Assembly (NCBI GenBank): GCA_947625345.1
Contig: CANQNX010000004.1
Location: 1-51,696 of the forward strand
Direction: 5' to 3'
DNA length: 51,696 nt
From: Candidatus Gastranaerophilales bacterium
GTDB lineage: Bacteria; Cyanobacteriota; Vampirovibrionia; Gastranaerophilales; Gastranaerophilaceae
A program made the translations under genes and the position numbers. Each line of letters begins with the position of its first letter. Positions within the stretch are counted from its first letter, which is position 1. This document shows positions 1 through 10,169 of this stretch, piece after piece. Under the pieces are notes generated by a model that was not told the DNA's origin, did no database searches, and saw only the letters and a list, made by a program, of their open reading frames with translations.

Positions 1-20
1 TCAGAATCTCTTTATAGCAG

Positions 21-41
21 ACCCTGAAATAAATTCAGGGT
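21..41. repeat. Short palindromic element at left edge
   Basis: ACCCTGAA and TTCAGGGT (8-bp arms) flank a 5-nt ATAAA loop. It resembles small dispersed palindromes seen in many bacterial genomes. It has no T-tract, so it is not a good intrinsic terminator. Any gene it belongs to lies beyond the window edge. Confidence 0.5.
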
Positions 42-69
42 GACCTGTTCTTAAACAAATATAAAAAAT

Positions 70-180
70 GTGCATTTTTTGTTAAAACATCGCTTTTAAC
101 AATAAAAGCATCAAAAATAACAAGAGCTGCACAAAAAAATTGCACTTTTTGTTAATTTTTTTGTGCATTTTTTCTAAAAA
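70..180. promoter_or_regulatory. Repeat-rich region upstream of glnA
   Basis: Three similar units read TGCA(C/T)TTTTT followed by GTTAA or CTAAA, starting near 70, 140 and 163. The last two lie within a perfect 13-bp inverted repeat: GCACAAAAAAATT at 129-141 and AATTTTTTTGTGC at 154-166, with a 12-nt loop. No ORF is visible here. The position just upstream of the glnA promoter suggests operator sites, for example for a nitrogen-responsive regulator. That role is inferred. Confidence 0.45.
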
Positions 181-181
181 C

Positions 182-221
182 GTAAAAAAGTACTTGTTAT
201 TTTTCCAAGTAATTATATAAT
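182..221 (+). promoter_or_regulatory. glnA promoter with NtcA-like half sites
   Basis: A sigma-70-type promoter is visible: TTGTTA at 194-199, 16-nt spacer, TATAAT at 216-221. Just upstream is GTA-N6-TAC at 182-193, ending exactly 22 nt before the -10. Cyanobacterial NtcA-activated promoters use GTA-N8-TAC about 22 nt before the -10. The position matches that class but the half-site spacing is 6 rather than 8, so NtcA control is only suggested. Confidence 0.5.
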
Positions 222-262
222 AGATTTATGGTTGCGTTATCTATGAAAAAGAAAGGTAAAAT

Positions 263-1609
263 ATGGCAAAACAAAAGTATAGTGAAGATGATATTAAGAA
301 AATCATCAAAGAAAAAAAGGTAGAGTTTGTTAAGTTACAATTCTGTGATATAAACGGACAAGTGAAAAACTTATCTCTTCCAAGCTCACAAATTGATAAA
401 ATTCTTAACAACGAATGTATGTTAGACGGTTCTTCAATCAAAGGGTTTAGAAACATTGAAACATCAGATATGTATTTTTATCCTGATTTTTCAACATTTA
501 CTCTTTTGCCCTTTCGTGAAGATAAAAATACGGGTACAAATGTTGCAAGAATTATTTGCGACATTCATAACCCCGACGGAACTCCGTTTGAAGGCTGTCC
601 CCGTGCAAATTTAAAACGTGTTATGCAAAAAGCTAAAGACTTGGGCTACGAAATGAATGTAGGACCTGAAGCTGAATTTTTCTTATTCAAACGTGATGAA
701 CAAGGCAGACCTACAACCCAAACACACGACAGGGCAGGATACTATGATGCGGCACCTGACGATATGGGCGAAAATATCAGAAAACAAATTGTCAGAACAA
801 TCAGTTCAATGGGATTTGAAGTCGAAGCAAGTCACCACGAAGTAGCTCAAGGTCAGCATGAAATCGACTTTAAATATGAAGATGCCCTCACTAGCGCTGA
901 TAATATTATTACATTCAGATACGCCGTTAAAGCAATTGCTAATATTAACGGCACCCACGCAACATTTATGCCTAAACCCATTTTCGGTATAAACGGTTCC
1001 GGTATGCACTGTAATTTATCACTGTTCAAAAACGGTAAAAACACTTTCTTTGATGCTAAAAGAGCTCATCAGCTCTCTGAAACAGCTTTATATGCCATTG
1101 GAGGTCTTTTGGAACACGTAAGAAGCTTTACGGCAATTACTAATCCGACAGTAAACAGCTATAAACGTCTTGTACCCGGATATGAAGCTCCCGTATATTT
1201 AGCTTGGTCTTTAGCTAACCGCTCGGCATTAATAAGAGTTCCGGCTAAAAGAGGTAATGCAACAAGAGTTGAATTACGTTCACCTGACCCATCTTGCAAC
1301 CCCTACTTAGCTTTAGCCGTTATACTCGAAGCAATTATTGACGGTGTTCAAAAGAAAACCAAACCGCCGTTAGATATCGATAAAAATATCTTCAAAATGG
1401 ATGACAGAGAACGTAAACGTGCTAAGATTGAAACTCTCCCCGGCAGCTTGTATGATGCATTAATGCTTATGAAAAAAAGTGCTATTGTTAAATCTGCGCT
1501 TGGCGAACACATCTTTAAAGAATTTATGTCATCTAAGTTGATTGAGTGGGACGGATACAGAACCTCAGTATCCCCATATGAATTGAACCTCTATCTTGAG
1601 AGATACTAA
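263..1609 (+). CDS. glnA: Glutamine synthetase, type I (alpha subtype)
   Basis: Makes glutamine from glutamate, ammonia and ATP in the cytoplasm as a dodecamer. At 448 residues it has the short GSI-alpha length. Visible motifs are MLDGSSIKGF (53-62), GPEAEFF (134-140), NGSGMH (244-249), and the NPTVNSYKRLVPGYEAP flap (294-310). The region where GSI-beta enzymes carry the adenylylated tyrosine reads TLPGSLYDA, so adenylylation control is unlikely. By my alignment to the remembered B. subtilis sequence, the feedback-inhibition residue Arg62 corresponds to Asn64 here, with an Arg shifted to 63. The ATG follows a purine-rich GAAAGG site. The gene stands alone between its own promoter and a strong terminator. 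Confidence 0.97.
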   Translation: MAKQKYSEDDIKKIIKEKKVEFVKLQFCDINGQVKNLSLPSSQIDKILNNECMLDGSSIKGFRNIETSDMYFYPDFSTFTLLPFREDKNTGTNVARIICDIHNPDGTPFEGCPRANLKRVMQKAKDLGYEMNVGPEAEFFLFKRDEQGRPTTQTHDRAGYYDAAPDDMGENIRKQIVRTISSMGFEVEASHHEVAQGQHEIDFKYEDALTSADNIITFRYAVKAIANINGTHATFMPKPIFGINGSGMHCNLSLFKNGKNTFFDAKRAHQLSETALYAIGGLLEHVRSFTAITNPTVNSYKRLVPGYEAPVYLAWSLANRSALIRVPAKRGNATRVELRSPDPSCNPYLALAVILEAIIDGVQKKTKPPLDIDKNIFKMDDRERKRAKIETLPGSLYDALMLMKKSAIVKSALGEHIFKEFMSSKLIEWDGYRTSVSPYELNLYLERY

Positions 1610-1639
1610 AAAAACGGGGCATATGCCCCGTTTTTTTTT
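1610..1639. terminator. Bidirectional terminator, glnA / rseP
   Basis: The palindromic stem CGGGGCATATGCCCCG (1615-1630) is preceded by an A-tract and followed by nine T. It starts right after the glnA stop and ends 9 bp before the rseP stop, so it can serve both convergent genes. Confidence 0.93.
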
Positions 1640-1648
1640 CACTAATTT

Positions 1649-3046
1649 CTATATCTTACCGATTACCCAAGAATGAATATCATTATAAATTATTAACACC
1701 ATCAAAGCTATTAACAAATAAAAGAATACGCTACTCAGTTTTTCAATAAATTCTTTATTTACGGGTTTGCCTGTTATCTTTTCTATTAATAAAAATAATA
1801 AGTGTCCGCCGTCTAATGCAGGAATGGGCAATATATTTAATAAAGCTAAATTTAAAGATATCATAGCCGTTAACAACAGCCCCTGAAATAACCCCGAATT
1901 TGCTATTATCTCAGTGCCGATTTTCGTTATCGCTATTATTCCGTTCATCTCACTTACAGGTACTTTCCCCGTAAATAATTTACCCAAAGAGTACATCATT
2001 ATTCCCATAGTATAATTTACATAATCAAAAACCGCAGGTATAAGCTGTTTTATGGTCTTTGTTTCTTTGTAACTCTCTGTATATTTTTGCTCTATACCGA
2101 TTTTACCTTTTCTGTCGGAATATATTTTATTTAATTTGACTTCTTCCCCGTTTCTCTTAACTACAATATATACAGGTTTTTTCGTATCGGATATTGCAGC
2201 TGCTATATCTATTAACAGCGTATCCTCTTTAAGCTGATATTCTTTTGCATAATTTATTTCATCCCTTAAAGCTCTTTGCTTTTCGGATAACTTCGTTTCT
2301 ATCGGTTTATATTTCTCTAACCCGATTAAATTATCAAATGTCAATTTTACTTCTTCTTCATCAGTAAATTCCGGAAACTTAATTATACTACCCTTATTCA
2401 CCTTATCAGAAGCACTCATTTCTTTTAAAAATGGATTTATTTTCTTTAATTCATCTAACTTTTTTTCAATTGTTGCTTGCTTACTATATCCGTCAAACTC
2501 TTTTGATGCTTCAAGATACTTATTTAATGCCATCGGATACGTTATTGCATTTCCGTTTACGGAATATATAATATCACCCTTCTCAATACCCGACTCTTTT
2601 ACAGACTCTACTGCCGTTGGTGCAAACTTCTCAAATGCAATTATATACTTATTTTCAGGTAATTTCTGCCATATTAATCCCGTCAAAAATATTAATAAAT
2701 AAGCGAGTATAACATTAAAAATTACCCCCATTGATATTACAAGAGCTCTTTGACCCACTGTCTTATTCGAATACCTTAACGGAGAATCTTTTGGCAATTC
2801 ACTATCTTCATCATCATCAGGAAATGATACATATCCGCCTAATAAAAAAGCATGTATCATTATTTCTGTTTCTCCTATCTTCTTTTTAAAAAGTACCGGC
2901 CCGACGGGAAGCCCGAATCCAAACTTATCAACTCTTATTCCAACTAACTTTGCGGCAAGAAAATGTCCTAATTCATGCACAAGTATCAACAAACTTATTA
3001 ACAATATCATTATTATTGCACTAAAAAATGTATGTAAAAAAACCAT
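1649..3046 (-). CDS. rseP: Membrane site-2 zinc protease (RseP/RasP family)
   Basis: Intramembrane metalloprotease (M50) that cleaves membrane-anchored anti-sigma factors or signal-peptide remnants. The first membrane helix carries HELGH at 24-28. A PDZ domain begins near residue 145 with a GIEKGDIIYSVNG core. The C-terminal helix holds the third zinc ligand in LPIPALDGGH (Asp412). The 465-residue length exceeds many homologues because of a lysine- and glutamate-rich insertion of about 100 residues within the PDZ region. The start codon is only 34 bp from that of divergent comF. No anti-sigma target is encoded nearby. Confidence 0.93.
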   Translation of the reverse strand: MVFLHTFFSAIIMILLISLLILVHELGHFLAAKLVGIRVDKFGFGLPVGPVLFKKKIGETEIMIHAFLLGGYVSFPDDDEDSELPKDSPLRYSNKTVGQRALVISMGVIFNVILAYLLIFLTGLIWQKLPENKYIIAFEKFAPTAVESVKESGIEKGDIIYSVNGNAITYPMALNKYLEASKEFDGYSKQATIEKKLDELKKINPFLKEMSASDKVNKGSIIKFPEFTDEEEVKLTFDNLIGLEKYKPIETKLSEKQRALRDEINYAKEYQLKEDTLLIDIAAAISDTKKPVYIVVKRNGEEVKLNKIYSDRKGKIGIEQKYTESYKETKTIKQLIPAVFDYVNYTMGIMMYSLGKLFTGKVPVSEMNGIIAITKIGTEIIANSGLFQGLLLTAMISLNLALLNILPIPALDGGHLLFLLIEKITGKPVNKEFIEKLSSVFFYLLIALMVLIIYNDIHSWVIGKI

Positions 3047-3068
3047 TTCAATCTTCTCTTTTATCTAA

Positions 3069-3081
3069 TATAATTATTATA
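3069..3081 (+). promoter_or_regulatory. comF -10 element, possibly leaderless
   Basis: TATAAT at 3069-3074 is followed after 6 nt by the comF ATG at 3081, so transcription should begin at or next to the start codon. No Shine-Dalgarno is visible. A weak -35 (TTTCAA, 3046-3051) lies 17 nt upstream. The opposite strand also reads TATAAT (3076-3081), a candidate rseP -10. The two promoters would overlap. Confidence 0.5.
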
Positions 3082-3755
3082 TGATAAACCTGATTGAAAA
3101 ACTACTTAACTTAATATATACCCGCCCCTGCTATTTTTGCGGTTCAACTAAAGAAGATTCCATCCTTTGCTCTGATTGCCGCAAAAAAATTAACTTCATC
3201 TCAAAAAGAATTAATACAAATATTCTCGGTGTTGATGTATATTCATGCACGGTATATGAAGATATTATTAAAAAACTTATTATTGAACTTAAATACTACA
3301 ATAAGAAAAAACTCTCTTTAATACAAGCCCAAATTATGTTCGATTATATTAAAAATCAAAATTTTAATAAAAATTTCATTATTCTCCCCGTCCCTATCCA
3401 TAAAAACAGACTTAAAGAAAGAAAATATAATCATATGGATTTAACGGCAGACCACCTGTCTAAATTATCAGGATTTAAATCAAATAAAAATTTCATTATA
3501 AGAACTAAAGACACTTTAAAACAGTTTAATTTAAACAAAGAAGAACGTGAAAATAATATTAAAGGCGCTTTTGAGCTTAATAAAAAATTTGCACCCGATA
3601 AAAATTCAAATCTGCTCATTATAGATGACATTATAGCAACAGGTACAACCTTAAAAGAAATTATCATGCTCCTGAAGTCAAACGGTTACAATAATATCAC
3701 GGCTCTTACCTTCTCTACCCCAAATTTAAAATCCGTTACCAATTTCTATAATTAA
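3081..3755 (+). CDS. comF: ComF-family phosphoribosyltransferase-like protein
   Basis: The N terminus has a zinc-binding set of four cysteines (C17, C20, C30, C33). The C terminus has the PRPP-binding motif IDDIIATGTT (181-190) typical of type I phosphoribosyltransferases. ComF proteins (about 220-240 residues) take part in natural transformation in firmicutes and proteobacteria, and here comM is also present 13 kb away. The gene has no clear ribosome-binding site (see the leaderless promoter). Its last 20 bases overlap the 3' end of the convergent DUF721 gene. Confidence 0.88.
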   Translation: MINLIEKLLNLIYTRPCYFCGSTKEDSILCSDCRKKINFISKRINTNILGVDVYSCTVYEDIIKKLIIELKYYNKKKLSLIQAQIMFDYIKNQNFNKNFIILPVPIHKNRLKERKYNHMDLTADHLSKLSGFKSNKNFIIRTKDTLKQFNLNKEERENNIKGAFELNKKFAPDKNSNLLIIDDIIATGTTLKEIIMLLKSNGYNNITALTFSTPNLKSVTNFYN

Positions 3756-4056
3756 ATTTCATACCCGATATTTTTATACCGTATTCTTCTAATTTCTTAT
3801 TCAGCTTCTCCAATATAATATTTTCAGCATTATATAATTCATTAGCAACAATTGAATCAGAACATATTAGCTCCAAAATATTATCAGATGTAATATTTTT
3901 TACACGTGAATACTCGGATATTTTTTCACCCACCGTTTCCGTCCAAAATTTTGAACACAATTCAAGGTTATTCTCTTTTTCGGAATTATAATTGAGTTTT
4001 ATGGAATTTATCACATCTTTTAAAGAATCCATTGAAAAATTATTCATCTTCGCCAT
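3736..4056 (-). CDS. dciA: DUF721 / DciA-like replicative helicase loader
   Basis: This 106-residue protein matches the DUF721 pattern: an N-terminal helix, then FWTETVGEKISEYSRV (about residues 37-52), then a beta-rich half with DNILELICSDSIVANEL. DUF721 includes DciA, the DnaB helicase operator found in bacteria that lack DnaC or DnaI. It starts 20 bp after the dnaA stop on the same strand, so initiator and presumed loader are probably co-transcribed. The protein is short, as expected for the bare KH-like domain. The function is inferred from family and neighbour. Confidence 0.78.
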   Translation of the reverse strand: MAKMNNFSMDSLKDVINSIKLNYNSEKENNLELCSKFWTETVGEKISEYSRVKNITSDNILELICSDSIVANELYNAENIILEKLNKKLEEYGIKISGMKFNYRNW

Positions 4057-4076
4057 AATTAAAATCCCGTTAAATT

Positions 4077-5489
4077 TTAAGCATTAATCCTGTCAGTAAG
4101 CTCTTTTATATCTCTCGACAGATTCATATCACAAGCCATGTCTTTTTTAACCTTTTGGTGAGAATACATAATGGTTGTATGTTTACGATTAAAACACTCG
4201 CCTATATAGGGGAAACTTTCTCCCGTAAGCTCTTTGGCAAGATATATGGCAGCTTGTCTTGCATAGGCTGTTTTAGCTGCCCTGTTTGTACTTTTTATAT
4301 CCTCCACCGAAACATTATAATATTCGCCGACTATATCCAATATGCCTTCTATTGTCACATTTTTTCTTTTTTCACTGTAATTAATTATTTTTTTAACTAT
4401 TTCTACGGTTATAGGCAGTTCATTAATGGATGTATAGGCACTGATTGTATTAAATGCTCCCTCAAGTTCTCTGATATTTTTATTATATATCGTTGAGAGA
4501 AATTCTATTACGTCATTGGGCATTTTAACGTTATTATCACGTGATAATTTTGTCAGAATAGCCATTCTCGTTTCAATATCAGGCACTTGTATATCCGCCA
4601 ACAACCCCATTTGAAACCTCGTTTTTAAACGCTCGGGGGTATTCTCAAATTTATCGGGTGAACGATCAGAGGTAAATACTATCTGTCTTCCGGAATTATG
4701 AAGGCTTTCAAAAGTATTAAACATCTCTTCTTCGGTTCTTGCTTTTCCTTCAATAAGTTGAATATCATCCACCAATAGCACATCTACATTTCTGTATTTA
4801 TCTCTAAATTCATTCATTTTGGCATTATTATTTTTACCTGTTTTGTCTATGCCTTTAGCTATTGAGTTCACCATATCATTGATAAATTCTTCAGCTTTGA
4901 CATATTTTACCTTCAATTTCGGCTTATTAAATAATATATCATGCCCGATTGCCTGCAATAAATGAGTTTTACCGAGTCCTGAACCGCCGTAAATAAATAA
5001 CGGATTATATTGACGCCCCGGTTCTTTTGCCACGGCAACGGCAACCGCATACGCAAACTTATTATTTGCCCCCACGACAAAATTATCAAATTTATACTTC
5101 AAATTTAAATTGCAGGAAGACTGCATCTGTTTGAGTGCATCATACTTTGAAGATATCTTCTTTTCAAGATTCTTTATAAATTCTTTTTCTTCTTCTTTTT
5201 TAAGTTTTTGACGTTCCTTCTCAAGCTGCTTATGTAAATTTTCATCATACATAACCTTAAAATATACTTCTTTTGAACATATCTCAGATAATGCTTTGGA
5301 TATTTCTTTTTGATTTTTTTGAAGTATCTGTACAGCTAAATTTTGTCCCGTTAAAGCACAAAAACAGTTATCATCAAATGAATGAGGAACTAACGGCTTA
5401 ATCCACGTTTCATAAGTGGTTGCCGTTATAGTTTCCTTTAATATATTAAGGACATCGTCCCATATACGCTTAATTAATTCGTCTTCCAT
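4077..5489 (-). CDS. dnaA: Chromosomal replication initiator DnaA
   Basis: AAA+ initiator that binds DnaA boxes and unwinds oriC. Domain I occupies about residues 1-85, and a charged, Lys/Glu-rich linker follows (85-115). The AAA+ core has Walker A GGSGLGKT (168-175) and Walker B VDVLLVDD (235-242). Domain IV carries the DNA-binding signature FNRKHTTIMYSH near 433-444. The length (470) is normal. It lies 14 bp downstream of aspS and 20 bp upstream of dciA. No dnaN, recF or gyrB is adjacent, and I found no cluster of DnaA boxes, so this is not an obvious origin. Confidence 0.97.
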   Translation of the reverse strand: MEDELIKRIWDDVLNILKETITATTYETWIKPLVPHSFDDNCFCALTGQNLAVQILQKNQKEISKALSEICSKEVYFKVMYDENLHKQLEKERQKLKKEEEKEFIKNLEKKISSKYDALKQMQSSCNLNLKYKFDNFVVGANNKFAYAVAVAVAKEPGRQYNPLFIYGGSGLGKTHLLQAIGHDILFNKPKLKVKYVKAEEFINDMVNSIAKGIDKTGKNNNAKMNEFRDKYRNVDVLLVDDIQLIEGKARTEEEMFNTFESLHNSGRQIVFTSDRSPDKFENTPERLKTRFQMGLLADIQVPDIETRMAILTKLSRDNNVKMPNDVIEFLSTIYNKNIRELEGAFNTISAYTSINELPITVEIVKKIINYSEKRKNVTIEGILDIVGEYYNVSVEDIKSTNRAAKTAYARQAAIYLAKELTGESFPYIGECFNRKHTTIMYSHQKVKKDMACDMNLSRDIKELTDRINA

Positions 5490-5503
5490 TTCCTAAATTC
5501 AAT

Positions 5504-7282
5504 TTAGTTAACTTTTGTTCTGAGTCTTAAATGCAATTCTCTTAACTGTTCTTCAGTTGCCATTGCAGGTGCATCCGTCATCAAACATTTAGCTGCAGAG
5601 TTCTTCGGGAATGCTATAACATCTCTTATTGAATTAGTCTTAGCTAAAAGTGCAACAACCCTATCCAAACCTAAAGCTAATCCTGCATGAGGAGGTGTGC
5701 CGTATCTGAAAGCATTTATCATAAATCCGAATTTTTCTTTTGTTTCTTCTTCACTCAACCCGAGAGCTTTGAATACTCGCTCCTGTATTTCTGAAGTATG
5801 TATTCTGACTGAACCTCCACCCAATTCTGTTCCGTTATATACTATATCATAAGCTATTGAACGGCAATTTGCAGGATCGGTTTCCATTTTATCTATATCC
5901 TCTAAATTCGGCATAGTAAACGGATGGTGCACCGATACGTATCTGTTATCTTCCTCGGAATATTCAAACATCGGGAAATCTACTACCCACAATAGCGCAT
6001 GTGCATCAGGATTGATTAATTTTAGTTTTTCTCCAAAGTATAATCTGAATCTGCCCATAACATCATAAGTAACTTTAGGCTTATCCGCTACGAAAAATAT
6101 AACATCACCTGCTTTTGCTCCGGCTCTGTCTTTAATTTGTTGAGCTTGTTCATCGGTTAAGAACTTGAGAACAGGTGATTTCGCACTTCCGTCTTCCATA
6201 TACATTATATTTGCAAGTGCTTTAGCTCCATATGATATTGCAAGTTTTGTTAAATCATCCATCTCTTTTCTTGAATAATGTGCAATATTTGGAATCTTTA
6301 TCGCTCTTACAATTCCGCCTGCTTTTAAGGTATCTTTAATAATCTCAAAGTTAGACTCCATAATGATATCCCCGATATCAAACAATTCAAGTCCGAATCT
6401 TAAATCGGGTCTGTCTGAACCGTATTTATCCATAGCTTCTTTATATGTAATTACGGGTATTTTTTCGGGTGTTTCATAGCCTACAAGCTTAAAGACTTCC
6501 CTTAACAAACCTTCCACCATCTTCATAATGTCTTCTTGCTTTACAAAAGACATCTCTATATCCACCTGAGTGAACTCAGGTTGTCTGTCGGCTCTTAAAT
6601 CTTCATCTCTGAAACATTTTGCTATTTGATAATAACGTTCTATGCCGCCCACCATTAACAATTGCTTAAATATTTGAGGTGACTGAGGAAGAGCATAAAA
6701 CTTACCGGGTTGTATTCTGCTCGGCACCAAATAATCACGTGCACCTTCAGGTGTTGTCTTTATTAATATCGGAGTTTCAACCTCCATAAAGTTTTGACTG
6801 TTTAAATAATCACGAATTGTAGTTACAATCTTATGTCTTAATTTCAAACAATTTAATACTTTTTCCTGTCTTAAATCAAGATATCTGTATTTTAATCTTA
6901 TATCTTCGTTAACATCTTCAGCATTTAACGGGAAAGGCAAAACTTGTGCCGTTGATAATATCTCAATTTTGTTCGGATATACTTCTATTTCACCTGTCGG
7001 AAGCTTATCATTATAAGTTTCTTCAGGTCTGACCGATACTGTTCCAGATGCTTTTATTACATACTCATCTCTTAATTTTTGAAAAATATCGTAAACTTCA
7101 GGATTCTTCTGAGGATCGGATACCAATTGAAATAAACCCGATTTATCTCTTACTTCAACAAAAATTATTCCGCCTAAATCTCTGACGGCAGAAACCCATC
7201 CTGCTATTGTTACTTCTTTTCCTATATCATTCTTTGTTATTTCTCCGCAACCATGCGATTTCATTGATGTCGTTGTTAACAT
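5504..7282 (-). CDS. aspS: Aspartyl-tRNA synthetase
   Basis: Class II synthetase that charges tRNA-Asp. At 592 residues it has the bacterial form: an N-terminal OB-fold (about 1-110), a class II core with the motif 2 region FRDEDLRADRQPEFTQ and motif 3 near GLALGLDR, and an inserted GAD domain. Leu35 in the VRDLGG segment aligns with E. coli Leu30, the residue associated with discriminating enzymes, rather than the His of non-discriminating ones. That inference rests on one residue. AGGAAA precedes the ATG well. It is probably co-transcribed with dnaA. Confidence 0.96.
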   Translation of the reverse strand: MLTTTSMKSHGCGEITKNDIGKEVTIAGWVSAVRDLGGIIFVEVRDKSGLFQLVSDPQKNPEVYDIFQKLRDEYVIKASGTVSVRPEETYNDKLPTGEIEVYPNKIEILSTAQVLPFPLNAEDVNEDIRLKYRYLDLRQEKVLNCLKLRHKIVTTIRDYLNSQNFMEVETPILIKTTPEGARDYLVPSRIQPGKFYALPQSPQIFKQLLMVGGIERYYQIAKCFRDEDLRADRQPEFTQVDIEMSFVKQEDIMKMVEGLLREVFKLVGYETPEKIPVITYKEAMDKYGSDRPDLRFGLELFDIGDIIMESNFEIIKDTLKAGGIVRAIKIPNIAHYSRKEMDDLTKLAISYGAKALANIMYMEDGSAKSPVLKFLTDEQAQQIKDRAGAKAGDVIFFVADKPKVTYDVMGRFRLYFGEKLKLINPDAHALLWVVDFPMFEYSEEDNRYVSVHHPFTMPNLEDIDKMETDPANCRSIAYDIVYNGTELGGGSVRIHTSEIQERVFKALGLSEEETKEKFGFMINAFRYGTPPHAGLALGLDRVVALLAKTNSIRDVIAFPKNSAAKCLMTDAPAMATEEQLRELHLRLRTKVN

Positions 7283-7354
7283 ATTTATTTCCTGCTACTC
7301 ACTATTTTATTATTTACTAATTTATCGTAAAAACAATTATATTTCAAAAAAAAA

Positions 7355-8206
7355 TTATATTTTCCTTTTTTTTATTCTGACACCTTCTACCGCATATACA
7401 TTTTCTATTGCTATAAAGGCTCTGGGGTCAATTTGTTTAGCTATTTCTTTCAGTTTGGTTACCTGTAAACGTGATATTACACAATATACAAGCCTTTTTT
7501 CAAGTCCTGAATATCCGCCTGTTGCATCTATATAAGTCACGCTTACATCCATTTTCTCCATTATTTCTTTTCCGATTTCATTTGAATAATCGGTTATTAC
7601 AAATACTGATTTTGATTCATTTAAGCCTTCAATTACAAAATCCATGGTCTTATATGCTATAAAATAAGTGATTATTGAATACATGGCATGCTGCCAATCA
7701 TATACAAATCCTGCAATTGTGAATATAAACAAATTTATTACCATTATAATTTCGCCAACCGAAAAACTTATTTTCTTAGTCAAATATATTGATAATATCT
7801 CTGTTCCGTCGACTGATGAACCATTTCTTATTATTAATCCTACACCTGCGCCTAATATTAATCCGCCAAACACTGATACCAAAAATAATTCCAAATTTTC
7901 TATGATGCAATGACCGTGAAAACATTTTGATAAAAATGTTACTCCGGAAGCAAATACTATAATTGCCCAAAATGTAGATAAAACAAACCTTATACCTAAT
8001 TTTTTTATTGCAAGTATTATAAAAGGTAAATTTATACAAAAAATAAACAAACCTAACGGCAAACCTGATAATGTGCTTGCAATCATCGAAACACCCGTAA
8101 CACCGCCGTCAATTATATGACTTGGAACCAAAAATGCTTCAATGGCAAATGCATAAATTAATGCACCTAAAGTAATGAAAAAATAATCTTTTATATAACC
8201 GCTCAT
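7355..8206 (-). CDS. YitT-family membrane protein
   Basis: This 283-residue protein has five or six hydrophobic segments in its first two thirds. The YitT pattern is visible: ALIYAFAIEAFLVPSHIIDGG near the N terminus, a GAGVGLIIRNGSSVDGTEI segment mid-protein, and a soluble C-terminal DUF2179 domain (about 200-283). The biochemical role of YitT proteins is not settled. It sits 20 bp after atpC and 72 bp before aspS on the same strand, so it probably belongs to the same transcript. Confidence 0.85.
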   Translation of the reverse strand: MSGYIKDYFFITLGALIYAFAIEAFLVPSHIIDGGVTGVSMIASTLSGLPLGLFIFCINLPFIILAIKKLGIRFVLSTFWAIIVFASGVTFLSKCFHGHCIIENLELFLVSVFGGLILGAGVGLIIRNGSSVDGTEILSIYLTKKISFSVGEIIMVINLFIFTIAGFVYDWQHAMYSIITYFIAYKTMDFVIEGLNESKSVFVITDYSNEIGKEIMEKMDVSVTYIDATGGYSGLEKRLVYCVISRLQVTKLKEIAKQIDPRAFIAIENVYAVEGVRIKKRKI

Positions 8207-8225
8207 CTTATTTGTTTTCTTCTTC

Positions 8226-8630
8226 CTACTTTGAAGCCGCTTTTAATCTCGCCATGGCTCTTGCTAAAGCAGCATTGGCTATTTTTACTTCTCTTTGATT
8301 TTCCGCAGTGTTTAATCTTGCTTCTGCTCTTTCTTTTGCCAATTGAGCCCTCGCAGTATCTATATCATTCCCGTTTTCCGCTACTTCAGTCAATATTATA
8401 GCTTCGTTATTCTTGAATTGAAAAGCTCCGCCGATTATTGAAAATGTATATTCTTTACCGTCTTTTATTGTTTTTGCAACATCAACACTTAAGGTTGACA
8501 TAAATGCTATATGATCGGGCAATACACCGAAGCTTCCGTTTACTCCGCTTGCCGTTATTGAATCTACGTCATCCTCAAAAACTATCTTTTCGGGAGTTAT
8601 TATTTTAAAATGAATTTTCTTATCCGACAT
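8226..8630 (-). CDS. atpC: ATP synthase F1 subunit epsilon
   Basis: A 134-residue protein with the N-terminal beta-sandwich typical of epsilon (KIITPEKIVFEDDVDSI, GSFGVLPDHIAFMSTL) and a C-terminal helical hairpin rich in Ala, Arg and Glu (about 95-134). Epsilon couples the rotor to F1 and can inhibit ATP hydrolysis. It begins 3 bp after the atpD stop. No other F1Fo gene is in the window. Such an isolated beta-epsilon pair is the usual cyanobacterial arrangement. Confidence 0.95.
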   Translation of the reverse strand: MSDKKIHFKIITPEKIVFEDDVDSITASGVNGSFGVLPDHIAFMSTLSVDVAKTIKDGKEYTFSIIGGAFQFKNNEAIILTEVAENGNDIDTARAQLAKERAEARLNTAENQREVKIANAALARAMARLKAASK

Positions 8631-8633
8631 ACC

Positions 8634-10127
<1,494 letters not shown>

Positions 10128-10133
10128 TTTTTA

Positions 10134-10162
10134 ATTATACAATTATAAATTATATTTGTAAA
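10134..10162 (-). promoter_or_regulatory. atpD-atpC promoter
   Basis: On the minus strand TTTACA (10157-10162) and TATAAT (10134-10139) are separated by exactly 17 nt, a near-consensus sigma-70-type promoter. Confidence 0.72.
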
Positions 10163-10169
10163 AAACATT

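Noticed and set aside
806-1044. Open frames on the minus strand inside glnA
   Set aside because: Antisense to conserved catalytic segments, with no signals of their own.
4057-5503. Possible oriC next to dnaA
   Set aside because: The gaps on both sides of dnaA are only 14-20 bp, and I found no cluster of TTATNCACA-type boxes. Single near matches inside coding regions are not meaningful.
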